This document shows, one piece after another, positions 1 to 6,586 of a DNA stretch of 15,754 nt. This DNA comes from DASUSH01 sp036375215 (GTDB lineage: Bacteria; Actinomycetota; Thermoleophilia; Solirubrobacterales; 70-9), in NCBI GenBank assembly GCA_036375215.1, contig DASUSH010000067.1, positions 1 to 15,754 of the forward strand. Direction: 5' to 3'. The notes beneath the pieces were generated by a model that was given only the letters and a program-made list of their open reading frames with translations, did not search any database and had not been told where the DNA came from. The first letter of the stretch is position 1; every line of letters starts with the position of its first letter. The position numbers and the translations under genes were made by a program.

Positions 1-429
1 GGCGCGATCGCCGCGCTCATCCAGAGCGTCGCCAGGCTCGAGGTCGAGGAGGGGTACGCCGATCCGCTGCTCGTCTCAAGCCCGGAGGTCCTCGACGAGA
101 ACCGCTTCCTCGCGGCGCGCGACGGGATGGAGGCCGACCTGATCGACCCGGCGCAGGCGCGGCTAGTCCCGGCGCGCGGCATCGTCTCCGACCTGCTCGA
201 CGCGTGCGCGCCGCACGCCGGCGACCTGGGCTGCGCGGACGAGCTCGAGCTCGTCCGCGAGCTGGCCGAGACGACCGGCGCCCAGCGTCAGCTCGACCTC
301 GCCCGGGGCAGCAGCCGCCTGCAGGGCCTCGTCGAGGAGCTCGCCGAGCTCTTCAGCGCGATCTCGGACGAGAATCCCGTGGCGGCGGCGGCGCGCGCTC
401 CGGAGCCTCGCGCCGGGGATCCGGCCTAG
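1..429 (+). CDS. Carboxylate-amine ligase, GCS2/YbdK family (C-terminal part, 5' truncated by window)
   Basis: The reading frame is open from the first base to TAG at 427-429, giving 142 residues of a gene that starts outside the window. Residues 29-49 hold PEVLDENRFLAARDGMEADL, which resembles the C-terminal part of YbdK-type glutamate-cysteine-ligase-2 (GCS2) proteins, where an ENRW-like motif is followed by a helix-rich tail. Known members of this family join an amine to a carboxylate (often a glutamate) with ATP, but the substrate of most YbdK-like proteins is unknown. The last 20 residues are Ala/Pro/Arg-rich. The gene converges with the amidotransferase-like gene and the two 3' ends overlap by 77 nt. 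With the ATP-grasp gene further on, this suggests a peptide or amide-forming pathway. The catalytic N-terminal part is not visible, so the family call rests on the tail alone. Confidence 0.72.
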   Translation, partial: GAIAALIQSVARLEVEEGYADPLLVSSPEVLDENRFLAARDGMEADLIDPAQARLVPARGIVSDLLDACAPHAGDLGCADELELVRELAETTGAQRQLDLARGSSRLQGLVEELAELFSAISDENPVAAAARAPEPRAGDPA

Positions 430-1168
430 CCCCTCGCGCCGCCCCGACGAAGGCCTCGAACAGCCGCGCGTTCGCGGCGACCTCCGTGTCGGCTTCGGCG
501 TGCCACTGCACCCCGATCGCGAACCCGCGGCCCGGATCCTCGATCCCCTCGATCACGCCGTCGGGGGCAAACGCGACCGCGCGCAGGTCCCGGCCGAGCT
601 CCCGCGGAGCCTGGTGGTGATAGGAGTTGACCTCGACCTCGGTCGAGCCGAGCGCGGCGGCGAGCGCGCTCTCCGGCACGACCTCGATCGGGTGCGCAGC
701 CCCCGGCCCGATCCCCGCCTGGCGGTGGGCGACCTCGCCGCCGACGTCGCCCGGCAGGTGCTGGAACAGGGTGCCGCCGCGGACGACGTTGAAGACCTGG
801 GCACCTCGGCAGAGGCCGAGGATCGGCAACCCGCGCTCGTCGCCCTCGCGGGCGACGGCGAGCTCGGCCTCGTCGAGGTCGCGCCACGTCGGCCCAAGCG
901 CGGGGTGCGGGTCGCGCCCGTACGCGGAGGGATGGATGTCGGGGCCGCCGGAGAGGCAGAGCCCGTCGAAGCCCGCGAGCACCGGCTCCGCGCCGAGCCC
1001 ACCCAGCGGCGGGATCACGACCGGCATCCCGCCGGCGGCGCGGATCGCCTTCAGGTAGTTGAGCCCGAGCACCATCTCGGTCCGCGGCGGGTGGGTATCG
1101 GGGTTCCCCGGCGGCTGGGCGGCGAGGCGGACCTCGGAGGTCGTCACACCGATTAGTGGCGGCAGCAT
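353..1168 (-). CDS. Class-I glutamine amidotransferase-like gamma-glutamyl hydrolase (PuuD-like)
   Basis: A 271-residue protein starting at ATG 1168. It carries the class-I GATase triad: the nucleophile elbow LGLCRGAQVFN with Cys120, and GVQWHAEAD with His223 and Glu225 (relatives usually have GVQWHPE). CLSGGPDIHP at 71-80 forms the oxyanion region. The arrangement, and a length near the 250 residues usual for the family, fit peptidase C26 / gamma-glutamyl-GABA hydrolase (PuuD-like) proteins, which hydrolyse gamma-glutamyl amide bonds in the cytoplasm. After about residue 245 the protein continues as a Pro/Arg-rich tail that overlaps the end of the neighbouring GCS2 gene. It is divergent from the ATP-grasp gene, with 39 nt between starts. 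In this setting it may trim or deglutamylate a product of the ligases rather than act in putrescine breakdown, since no other puu gene is present; that is inference. Confidence 0.88.
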   Translation of the reverse strand: MLPPLIGVTTSEVRLAAQPPGNPDTHPPRTEMVLGLNYLKAIRAAGGMPVVIPPLGGLGAEPVLAGFDGLCLSGGPDIHPSAYGRDPHPALGPTWRDLDEAELAVAREGDERGLPILGLCRGAQVFNVVRGGTLFQHLPGDVGGEVAHRQAGIGPGAAHPIEVVPESALAAALGSTEVEVNSYHHQAPRELGRDLRAVAFAPDGVIEGIEDPGRGFAIGVQWHAEADTEVAANARLFEAFVGAARGARPDPRREAPERAPPPPRDSRPRSR

Positions 1169-1207
1169 GGTTGGGACTTCGCCTACCCGGGGATCTTCTC
1201 ACCACAC

Positions 1208-2602
1208 GTGGCAAGGACGCTCGAGATCTACCGGCCCGACGGTTTCTACGACGAGGCGATCCGCGGCGACGGCGAGATCCGGCCCGAGTACCGCCGCCCG
1301 CTCGCCGAGATCGCGCGCGACCCGGCCGCCGCGGCGGCGGCCGCCGGCCGGACGGCGCGCGAGCTCGACGCCCGCTTCGGCGCCGGCGAGGACGCCGAGC
1401 CCTTCCTGGTCGACGCCGTGCCGCGGATCGTGACCGCGGAAGAGTGGTCCGGCCTGGAGCGCGGCCTGCGCCAGCGGGCGCTCGCCCTCAACCGCTTCCT
1501 GCTCGACGCCTACGGCGCGCGCGAGATCGTCGCCGCGGGGATCGTGCCCGCGGAGGTGATCGAGGGCGCCGCCTACCACGAGCCGGTGGCGGGCGAGATC
1601 GCGCTCGGATACTCCCCCGCGACCGTGATCGGGTTCGACGTGGTCCGCGGCGCCGACGGTGAGCTCGAGGTGCTCGAGGACAACTCGCGCACCCCGTCCG
1701 GGTTCGCCTACGCACTCGCCGCCCGGCGCGTGAGCGAGGCGGTGTTCGGGGAGCTCCCGGACGACGTGCTCGGCCTCGACCGCGCCCTCGACGTGCTCGC
1801 CGCGGCCCTGCGCGCAGCGGCGCCCGGGGACGGCGCCGACCCGCGCATCGTCCTCCTCTCCGAGGGCGCCGAGAACGGCGCCTGGTACGAGCACGAGCGG
1901 CTCGCCGCCCTGCTCGGGCACGAGATCGCCCGCCCCGGCGAGCTCCGCTTCACCGAGGGCAGGCTGCGCACCCTGGACGACCGCGCGGTCGACGTCGTCT
2001 ACCGGCGCACCGACGAGGATCGCTTCGTCGGCGCAGCCGGCGAGCCGACCGCGATCGGGAGGCTCCTGCTCGAGCCGCTGCGCGAGGGCGCGGTCGCGGT
2101 CGTGAACGCTCCCGGCACGGGGCTCGCCGACGACAAGCTCATCCACGGCTACGTCGGCGAGATGGTGCGCTTCTACCTCGGCGAGGAGCCGGCGATCGGG
2201 TCGGTCCACACCCACGACCTGCGCGGCAAACAAACCCGGGACGACGTCCGCGAGCGCCTGGACGAGGTCGTCGTGAAGCCCCGCTCGGCCTCCGGCGGCA
2301 AGGGGGTCATGATCGGCCCGCGGGCGAGCGAGCGGCGGCTCGAGCTGGCGGACGAGCGGATCGAGAGCGACCCGGGCGACACCGTCGCGCAGGAGATGGT
2401 GGCGCTTTCCACGCACCCGACCGTCTGCGACGGGCGGCTCGAGCCCCGGCACGTCGACCTGCGCGCCTTCGCCCTGACGAGCGGCGACGAGGTCACGATC
2501 GTGCCCGGGGGCCTCACGCGCGTCGCGCTCGAGCGCGGCTCGATGATCGTCAACTCGAGCAATGGCGGCGGCGCCAAGGACACCTGGGTCCTGCGCGAAT
2601 AG
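1208..2602 (+). CDS. Circularly permuted ATP-grasp amidoligase (COG2308-like)
   Basis: A 464-residue cytoplasmic protein from GTG 1208. No clear ribosome binding site precedes the start; it was chosen because the family's N-terminal pattern (FYDEAIRGDGEIRPEYR, 13-29) begins just after it. Motifs of the circularly permuted ATP-grasp family follow in order: FLVDAVPRIVTAEEW (66-80), VLEDNSRTPSG (155-165), the lysine/glycine-rich KPRSASGGKGV (357-367) that should contact ATP phosphates, HVDLRAFAL (415-423), GGLTRVAL (434-441) and NSSNGGGAKDTWVL (449-462). Such enzymes are predicted to form amide or peptide bonds by way of an acyl-phosphate. Many relatives are fused to or followed by an alpha-E (DUF403) domain and a transglutaminase; neither is present here. 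The partners are instead the GCS2 ligase and the GATase-like hydrolase. The product is unknown. Confidence 0.9.
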   Translation: MARTLEIYRPDGFYDEAIRGDGEIRPEYRRPLAEIARDPAAAAAAAGRTARELDARFGAGEDAEPFLVDAVPRIVTAEEWSGLERGLRQRALALNRFLLDAYGAREIVAAGIVPAEVIEGAAYHEPVAGEIALGYSPATVIGFDVVRGADGELEVLEDNSRTPSGFAYALAARRVSEAVFGELPDDVLGLDRALDVLAAALRAAAPGDGADPRIVLLSEGAENGAWYEHERLAALLGHEIARPGELRFTEGRLRTLDDRAVDVVYRRTDEDRFVGAAGEPTAIGRLLLEPLREGAVAVVNAPGTGLADDKLIHGYVGEMVRFYLGEEPAIGSVHTHDLRGKQTRDDVRERLDEVVVKPRSASGGKGVMIGPRASERRLELADERIESDPGDTVAQEMVALSTHPTVCDGRLEPRHVDLRAFALTSGDEVTIVPGGLTRVALERGSMIVNSSNGGGAKDTWVLRE

Positions 2603-2605
2603 CTG

Positions 2606-2653
2606 GATGAGCGATTACACGGCCGGATGCGAGGGGCCGTGGGATCGCTCATC
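2606..2653. terminator. Long interrupted hairpin between convergent genes (probable bidirectional terminator)
   Basis: The outer arms GATGAGCGAT (2606-2615) and ATCGCTCATC (2644-2653) are perfectly complementary. After a TA/GG internal bulge, the inner arms CACGGCC (2618-2624) and GGCCGTG (2635-2641) also pair perfectly around a 10-nt loop, giving 17 base pairs in all. The hairpin begins 3 nt after the ATP-grasp stop codon and its far arm touches the ccmF stop codon, so it can serve both converging transcripts. Neither side has a T-run, so termination would be of the T-less type common in high-GC actinobacteria. Confidence 0.72.
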
Positions 2654-4845
2654 TAGGCGCGGCCGAGGTCGCGGGCGAGGCGGGCCGCGTAGATGTCGGA
2701 GACGCGGCGCCGGCGCGCCGCCGGGGCCGGCCAGATCGCGATCAGGGCGCCGAGCAGCGCGATCCCGCCGCCGAGCCAGATCCAGGCGACCAGCGGGTTG
2801 ACGTTCACGCGGAAGTTGGCGGGCGGCGTGTCGGCGAGGTAGCGCTGGCCGATCGCGCGGATCACCTGGCCCTGCAGCATGGACAGCTGCGCCTGGGCGC
2901 CGGGGTCGTCCGCGGGCAGGCTCTCGGCGAGCGCGGCGAGGCGCTCGTCGCCCTGCTCGATCACGGGGTCGAGCTCGGCGAGGTCGGGCTGCATCGCGGT
3001 CCAGAGGTCGCCGCCGAGCCCGGTGCGGCGGCCGACCTCGCTCGTCGCCTCGCCCTCGAAGAAGCTCCGCACCGGCCCGGCCGAGCCGTCGGAGCGCCCG
3101 GAGTAGTAGTTGCGCGACGGGCTCAGGGTCGCGAACCGCTCGCCGTCGCGGCGGACCTCGATGACCGAGCCGAAGGTGAGCTTCTGCTCGACCGGGTCGA
3201 CCGACTGGGTCGGGCGCAGATAGGTGATCTCGTAATCGCCGACGCTCGCGGTCTCCCCCGGGCGCAGGCTTATGTCGCGCGAGGTCTGGAACGACGAGGA
3301 GGCGGCGACGGCGATCAGCAGCAGGACGATCCCGGCGTGGACGATGTAGCCGCCGTAGCGGCGGCGGTTGCGCGCCACGATCGCGACCAGCGCCGCCGGC
3401 CAGGAGCCGCCGGAGAGCGCCCGCCGCGCCGAGGCGCCGCGCCAGAACTCCTGGACCAGCGCCGCCAGCGCAAACGCCGCGAAGCAGAACAGGATCAGGG
3501 CGCCCGGCTCGGAGAGGGAGTCGCTGAGGACCGCGAGCGCGACGGTCGCGGCGGCCGCGACGCCGGCCGGGATCGCGAAGGTGCGCACGGCGGCCGCGGC
3601 CGAGAGCCGGCGCCACGCGAGCAGCGGCCCGATCCCGGTGAAGAGGACGAGGGCGATCGCGAGGGGCGTGGTGTCGCGCTCGAACCACGGGGCGGCGAGC
3701 GAGGAGCGCTCGCCGGTGACCGCCTCGGCGATCAGCGGGAAGAACGTGCCCCAGAAGATCACCGCGACGAGCCCGACAAGCAGCAGGTTGTTGACGAGGA
3801 AGACCGCCTCGCGCGACAGCAGCGAGTCGATCCGCCGCTCGGAGCGAAGGTCGCCGAGCCGGGTGATGATCAGCGCGGTCGAGCCGATCAGGACCACCGC
3901 GATCAGGCCGAGCAGCGGGCCGCCGACGGTGGATGCGCCGAAGGCGTGGATCGACTCGAGCACCCCGGAGCGCACGAGGAAGGTGCCGAGCAGGGCGAGG
4001 GCGAATGTGCCGACGATCAGCGAGACGTTCCACACCTTCAGCATCCCGCGCCGCTCCTGGACCATGATCGAGTGCAGGAAGGCGGTGCCGGCGAGCCACG
4101 GCATGAGGGCGGCGTTCTCGACTGGGTCCCAGCCCCAGTAGCCGCCCCAGCCGAGCTCGGCGTAGGACCAGTTCGCGCCGAGCAGGAGCCCGAGCCCGAG
4201 GAGCATCCAGGCGACGAGCGCGAAGCGGCGCGTCGAGCGGATCCAGCTCGCGTCGAGGCGGCGGGCGACGAGCGCCCCGATCGCGAAGGCGAAGGGGATC
4301 GAGAACGCGACGTAGCCCGAGTAGAGAGCCACCGGGTGGATCGCCATCATCGGGTGGCGCAGCAGCGGGTTGAGGCCCGCGCCCTCGACCGGGGCCGGGT
4401 CGAGGCGCGCGAACGGAGGTGCGCCGAAGAGCATGAGGGCGCAGAAGAAGAGCCCGAGGCCGCCGAGGATCGCCGTCGCCCAGGGGACGATCTCGCGGTG
4501 CTTGCGGCGGGTGAGGAAGAGCACCGCGGAGCTCGCGATCGAGAGCACCCAGGCCCAGAGCATGAGCGAGCCGCCCTGGCTCGACCACAGCGCGGTCAGC
4601 TTGTAGAAAGTCGGCGTCGTCGTCGAGGAGTGGTCGGCGACCAGCTCGACCGAGAAGTCCGAGCGCAGGAACGCCGCCTCGAGCACGACCACGCAGATCG
4701 TGAGGAGGGCGCAGAACGCGTAGACGGCGCGGCGCGAGGCGTCCACGTAGCGGCGATCGCCGCGCGTGCCGATCAGCGCCAGCACGCACGCCGCGCCGGC
4801 GGCGATCAGCGCGATCACGAGCGAGGCGGCCCCCAGGCCAACCAT
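2653..4845 (-). CDS. ccmF: Cytochrome c haem lyase subunit CcmF
   Basis: A 730-residue polytopic membrane protein that, with CcmH, receives haem from CcmE and attaches it to the apocytochrome CXXCH motif on the outer face of the membrane. The WWD signature WGGYWGWDPVEN is at 233-244. The four His ligands of the E. coli protein have counterparts: His170 (AIHPVALYSGY) and His300 (GVLESIHAF) flank the WWD region, and His258 (FLHSIMVQERR) and His503 (GYIVHAGIVLL) match the membrane haem-b ligands. The protein is longer than E. coli CcmF (about 650) because of an extended soluble segment at roughly 525-685 before the last membrane helix. ATG 4845 was chosen: it overlaps the ccmE TGA by one nucleotide (TGATG), whereas the frame's upstream ATG at 4905 lies inside ccmE. 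The gene is translationally coupled to ccmE. Confidence 0.96.
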   Translation of the reverse strand: MVGLGAASLVIALIAAGAACVLALIGTRGDRRYVDASRRAVYAFCALLTICVVVLEAAFLRSDFSVELVADHSSTTTPTFYKLTALWSSQGGSLMLWAWVLSIASSAVLFLTRRKHREIVPWATAILGGLGLFFCALMLFGAPPFARLDPAPVEGAGLNPLLRHPMMAIHPVALYSGYVAFSIPFAFAIGALVARRLDASWIRSTRRFALVAWMLLGLGLLLGANWSYAELGWGGYWGWDPVENAALMPWLAGTAFLHSIMVQERRGMLKVWNVSLIVGTFALALLGTFLVRSGVLESIHAFGASTVGGPLLGLIAVVLIGSTALIITRLGDLRSERRIDSLLSREAVFLVNNLLLVGLVAVIFWGTFFPLIAEAVTGERSSLAAPWFERDTTPLAIALVLFTGIGPLLAWRRLSAAAAVRTFAIPAGVAAAATVALAVLSDSLSEPGALILFCFAAFALAALVQEFWRGASARRALSGGSWPAALVAIVARNRRRYGGYIVHAGIVLLLIAVAASSSFQTSRDISLRPGETASVGDYEITYLRPTQSVDPVEQKLTFGSVIEVRRDGERFATLSPSRNYYSGRSDGSAGPVRSFFEGEATSEVGRRTGLGGDLWTAMQPDLAELDPVIEQGDERLAALAESLPADDPGAQAQLSMLQGQVIRAIGQRYLADTPPANFRVNVNPLVAWIWLGGGIALLGALIAIWPAPAARRRRVSDIYAARLARDLGRA

Positions 4846-5270
4846 CACTCGATGATCACCTGGTCGGGGTTCTCCTCGGCCTCCTCGGCGAACTTCGAGG
4901 GGCACTTGGTGATCAGGCTGTCCTTCTCGGCGACGAAGGTGCCGTCGCGGAGCTCGCCGGTGACGATCACCTCGCGGCCTTCGCGGAACGGGTCGGGCAC
5001 CGTCCCGGTGTAGGTGACCGGGACGCTCGTCGACGGATCCTCGCGGTCGGCGACCTCGAAGTCGAGCTTCGAGCCGTCGCGCTCGACGCTGCCGTCCGCG
5101 ACGCGTCCGGTGAGGTCATAGCTCTGCCCCGGTCCCGCGGCGAGGAGCTCCGAGGGCTCCTTCGCCTCGGTCGAAGCCGAGAACGAGGTGTAGACGAGGG
5201 CGGCGGCGAGCACGACGGCGAGGCCGAGCGCGATCACCAGCCTGATCTTTCGCTTGCGGTCGGGGTCCAC
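4845..5270 (-). CDS. ccmE: Haem chaperone CcmE, Cys-type variant
   Basis: A 141-residue protein from GTG 5270. It has a basic N-terminus (VDPDRKRKIR), one membrane anchor (about 11-28) and an exported OB-fold domain. The family motif VPDPFREGREVIVTGEL is at 91-107. CcmE normally binds haem covalently through His in a HxxxY motif (His130 in E. coli). Aligned by the preceding strand and lysine, this protein has Cys123 and Phe127 in ITKCPSKFAEE, so it is a CxxxF form related to the CxxxY CcmE proteins described in Desulfovibrio and archaea. The frame is open upstream to 5534, but that part is antisense to the SDR gene and Arg/Ser-rich. GTG 5270 sits 12 nt downstream of a GATAAT -10-like element. 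The gene overlaps ccmF by one nucleotide and forms a two-gene operon with it. Confidence 0.93.
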   Translation of the reverse strand: MDPDRKRKIRLVIALGLAVVLAAALVYTSFSASTEAKEPSELLAAGPGQSYDLTGRVADGSVERDGSKLDFEVADREDPSTSVPVTYTGTVPDPFREGREVIVTGELRDGTFVAEKDSLITKCPSKFAEEAEENPDQVIIE

Positions 5271-5282
5271 GGGCGACCCGGG

Positions 5283-5288
5283 ATTATC
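5283..5288 (-). promoter_or_regulatory. Candidate -10 element for ccmEF
   Basis: On the minus strand this reads GATAAT, one base from the TATAAT consensus, in a very GC-rich setting. Only 12 nt separate it from the ccmE GTG at 5270, so transcription would begin a few bases before the start codon and leave an almost leaderless mRNA. No convincing -35 hexamer is present at the usual distance. Confidence 0.4.
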
Positions 5289-5349
5289 GCAGCGCCGGTT
5301 CCGATCCCGCCGTGCACGGCAGGCCGACTGGTGGCAGAATCGCCCGCCG

Positions 5350-6054
5350 ATGGCTGACGGCAAGGTAATTCTCATCACCGGGGGCTCGACCGGGATCGGC
5401 GCGGCGACTGCCCGGCGCGCCGTCGAGGCGGGCTGGCGGGTCGCGCTCGGCGCCCGCGGCGAGGAGAAGCTGCAGGCCCTCGCCGAGGAGCTCGGCGGCC
5501 CCGAGCACGCGCTCGCGCGGCGCTGCGACGTCACCCGGCTGGCAGATCAGGAGGCGCTCGTCGGGGCCGCCCTCGAGGGGTTCGGCCGGCTCGACGCGGT
5601 CTTCGCCAACGCCGGCTTCGGCGCCAAGCGCGGCTTCCTCGAGGAGTCCGAGGAGCACTGGCGCGCGATGGTGCTGACCAACGTGCTCGGCCCGGCGCTC
5701 ACGATCCGCGCCGGCCTCCCCCACCTGCTCGAGGCGGAGGCGGGCCACGTCGTGCTGACCAGCTCGGTCGCCGGCCGCCGGGCGCTCCCCGGCTCCCTCT
5801 ATTCGGCGACGAAGTGGGCGGTCACGGGGATGGCCGAGTCGCTTCGCCAGGAGCTGCGGCAGATGCACCAGAACACGAGCGTGCGGGTGACGATGATCGC
5901 GCCCGGGATGGTGGACACCCCGTTCTTCGACGACCGCCCAACGGGCGCGCTCGCCGACGACGACATCGCCGCGGCGGTGCTCTACGCGCTCACCCAGCCC
6001 GACCACGTCGACGTCAACGAGATCCTGATCCGGCCCGCCTCGCAGCCGACCTGA
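5350..6054 (+). CDS. Short-chain dehydrogenase/reductase (classical SDR)
   Basis: A 234-residue cytoplasmic NAD(P)-dependent oxidoreductase with a Rossmann fold. It shows the complete classical SDR set: cofactor loop TGGSTGIG (10-17), Asp60-Val (CDV), NAG (87-89), Asn111, catalytic Ser in LTSSVAG (138-139), and Tyr151/Lys155 in YSATK. APGMVDTPFF follows, the usual PG motif at the substrate pocket. ATG 5350 was chosen because VILITGGSTGIG must lie close to the N-terminus; the frame extends upstream to 5254, but that stretch is Arg-rich and unlike the family. The C-terminus (DDDIAAAVLYALTQPDHVDVNEILIRP) is typical of YdfG/clavulanate-dehydrogenase-like SDRs, which reduce small 3-hydroxy acids or aldehydes. 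The substrate cannot be told. It is divergent from ccmE with no functional link evident. The start lies 9 nt after a CAGAAT -10-like element (5335-5340), so the mRNA may be leaderless. Confidence 0.93.
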   Translation: MADGKVILITGGSTGIGAATARRAVEAGWRVALGARGEEKLQALAEELGGPEHALARRCDVTRLADQEALVGAALEGFGRLDAVFANAGFGAKRGFLEESEEHWRAMVLTNVLGPALTIRAGLPHLLEAEAGHVVLTSSVAGRRALPGSLYSATKWAVTGMAESLRQELRQMHQNTSVRVTMIAPGMVDTPFFDDRPTGALADDDIAAAVLYALTQPDHVDVNEILIRPASQPT

Positions 6055-6087
6055 GGAAGAAGCTCGCGGGGCCCCTCGATGCCGATT

Positions 6088-6105
6088 GAAGCCGCGCGCG
6101 GCTTC
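6088..6105. terminator. 18-bp perfect palindrome between convergent genes (probable terminator)
   Basis: GAAGCCGCGCGCGGCTTC is a perfect palindrome that can fold into a GC-rich hairpin with a tiny loop. It lies between the stop of the SDR gene (6054) and the stop of the convergent Hpt gene (6116), which is where a shared terminator is expected. No T-tract follows on either strand. Confidence 0.55.
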
Positions 6106-6115
6106 GGCGACCGCT

Positions 6116-6541
6116 TCATTCCGCCGGGCTGAGGCCGGACGCCCCGGACTCCCCGGCCGGCGGCTCCTGCGCGGGCACCGCGAGCTGGGCGCGCATCTCC
6201 GAGACGGCGCGCTCGAACTCGATCGTCGCCTCGTCGGCGAGCGCGTCCGAGCCCTCCTCGAGCTCCCCGAGCCCGCGCTCCTCGAGCCGCCTGGCGAGCT
6301 CGGCGAGCTTCTTCGCCCCGAAGATCCCGGCGGCGCCGCGGAGGCTGTGCGCGAGCTGGACGACGGCGGGGCCGTCGCCGCGGCGCGTCGCATGGCCGAG
6401 CTCTCGCATCTGCGGCGCGCGCTCGGAGAAGCGCGTGACCAGCTGCGACATCGGCTCGTCGCCCAGATCGACGCGCAGGCTGTCGAAGAGCTCGCGGTCG
6501 AGCGTCGGCGTCGTCTCTCCTCGCTCGAATCCAGCCGTCAT
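6116..6541 (-). CDS. Orphan histidine phosphotransfer (Hpt) protein
   Basis: A 141-residue protein whose centre matches the Hpt four-helix bundle. AHSLRGAAGIFGAKKLAELA (64-83) corresponds to the AHxLKGxAxxxGA consensus, with His65 as the phospho-accepting residue; conserved downstream helices include LARRLEERG. Hpt proteins shuttle phosphoryl groups between a hybrid sensor kinase and a response regulator in multistep phosphorelays. No kinase or receiver domain is encoded nearby, so its partners must lie elsewhere. The last 20 residues are Pro/Gly/Glu-rich and probably disordered. It starts 45 nt after the stop of the MMPL gene on the same strand and may be co-transcribed with it. No strong ribosome binding site is seen before ATG 6541. 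Confidence 0.87.
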   Translation of the reverse strand: MTAGFERGETTPTLDRELFDSLRVDLGDEPMSQLVTRFSERAPQMRELGHATRRGDGPAVVQLAHSLRGAAGIFGAKKLAELARRLEERGLGELEEGSDALADEATIEFERAVSEMRAQLAVPAQEPPAGESGASGLSPAE

Positions 6542-6586
6542 CGCGACCGGTGGTGGCAGTGACAGGATCGCCTCATGCCCTGATCG

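Noticed and set aside
1199..2452. 417-codon minus-strand open frame antisense to the ATP-grasp gene
   Set aside because: Low-complexity composition and no recognisable motifs, while the plus-strand frame carries the full ATP-grasp motif set.
3337..5013. 558-codon plus-strand open frame across ccmF and ccmE
   Set aside because: The translation is monotonous Arg/Glu/Asp/Gly with no hydrophobic core or family motif; it is antisense to well-supported membrane and OB-fold genes and arises from high GC.
5254..5349. N-terminal extension of the SDR gene
   Set aside because: SDRs have the TGxxxGIG loop close to the N-terminus; the extension is Arg/Ser-rich and antisense to the start of ccmE.
4845..5534. 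Longer ccmE starting at 5534
   Set aside because: The extra 88 residues are Arg/Ser/Ala-rich, antisense to the SDR gene, and would bury the membrane anchor; GTG 5270 gives the normal CcmE length.
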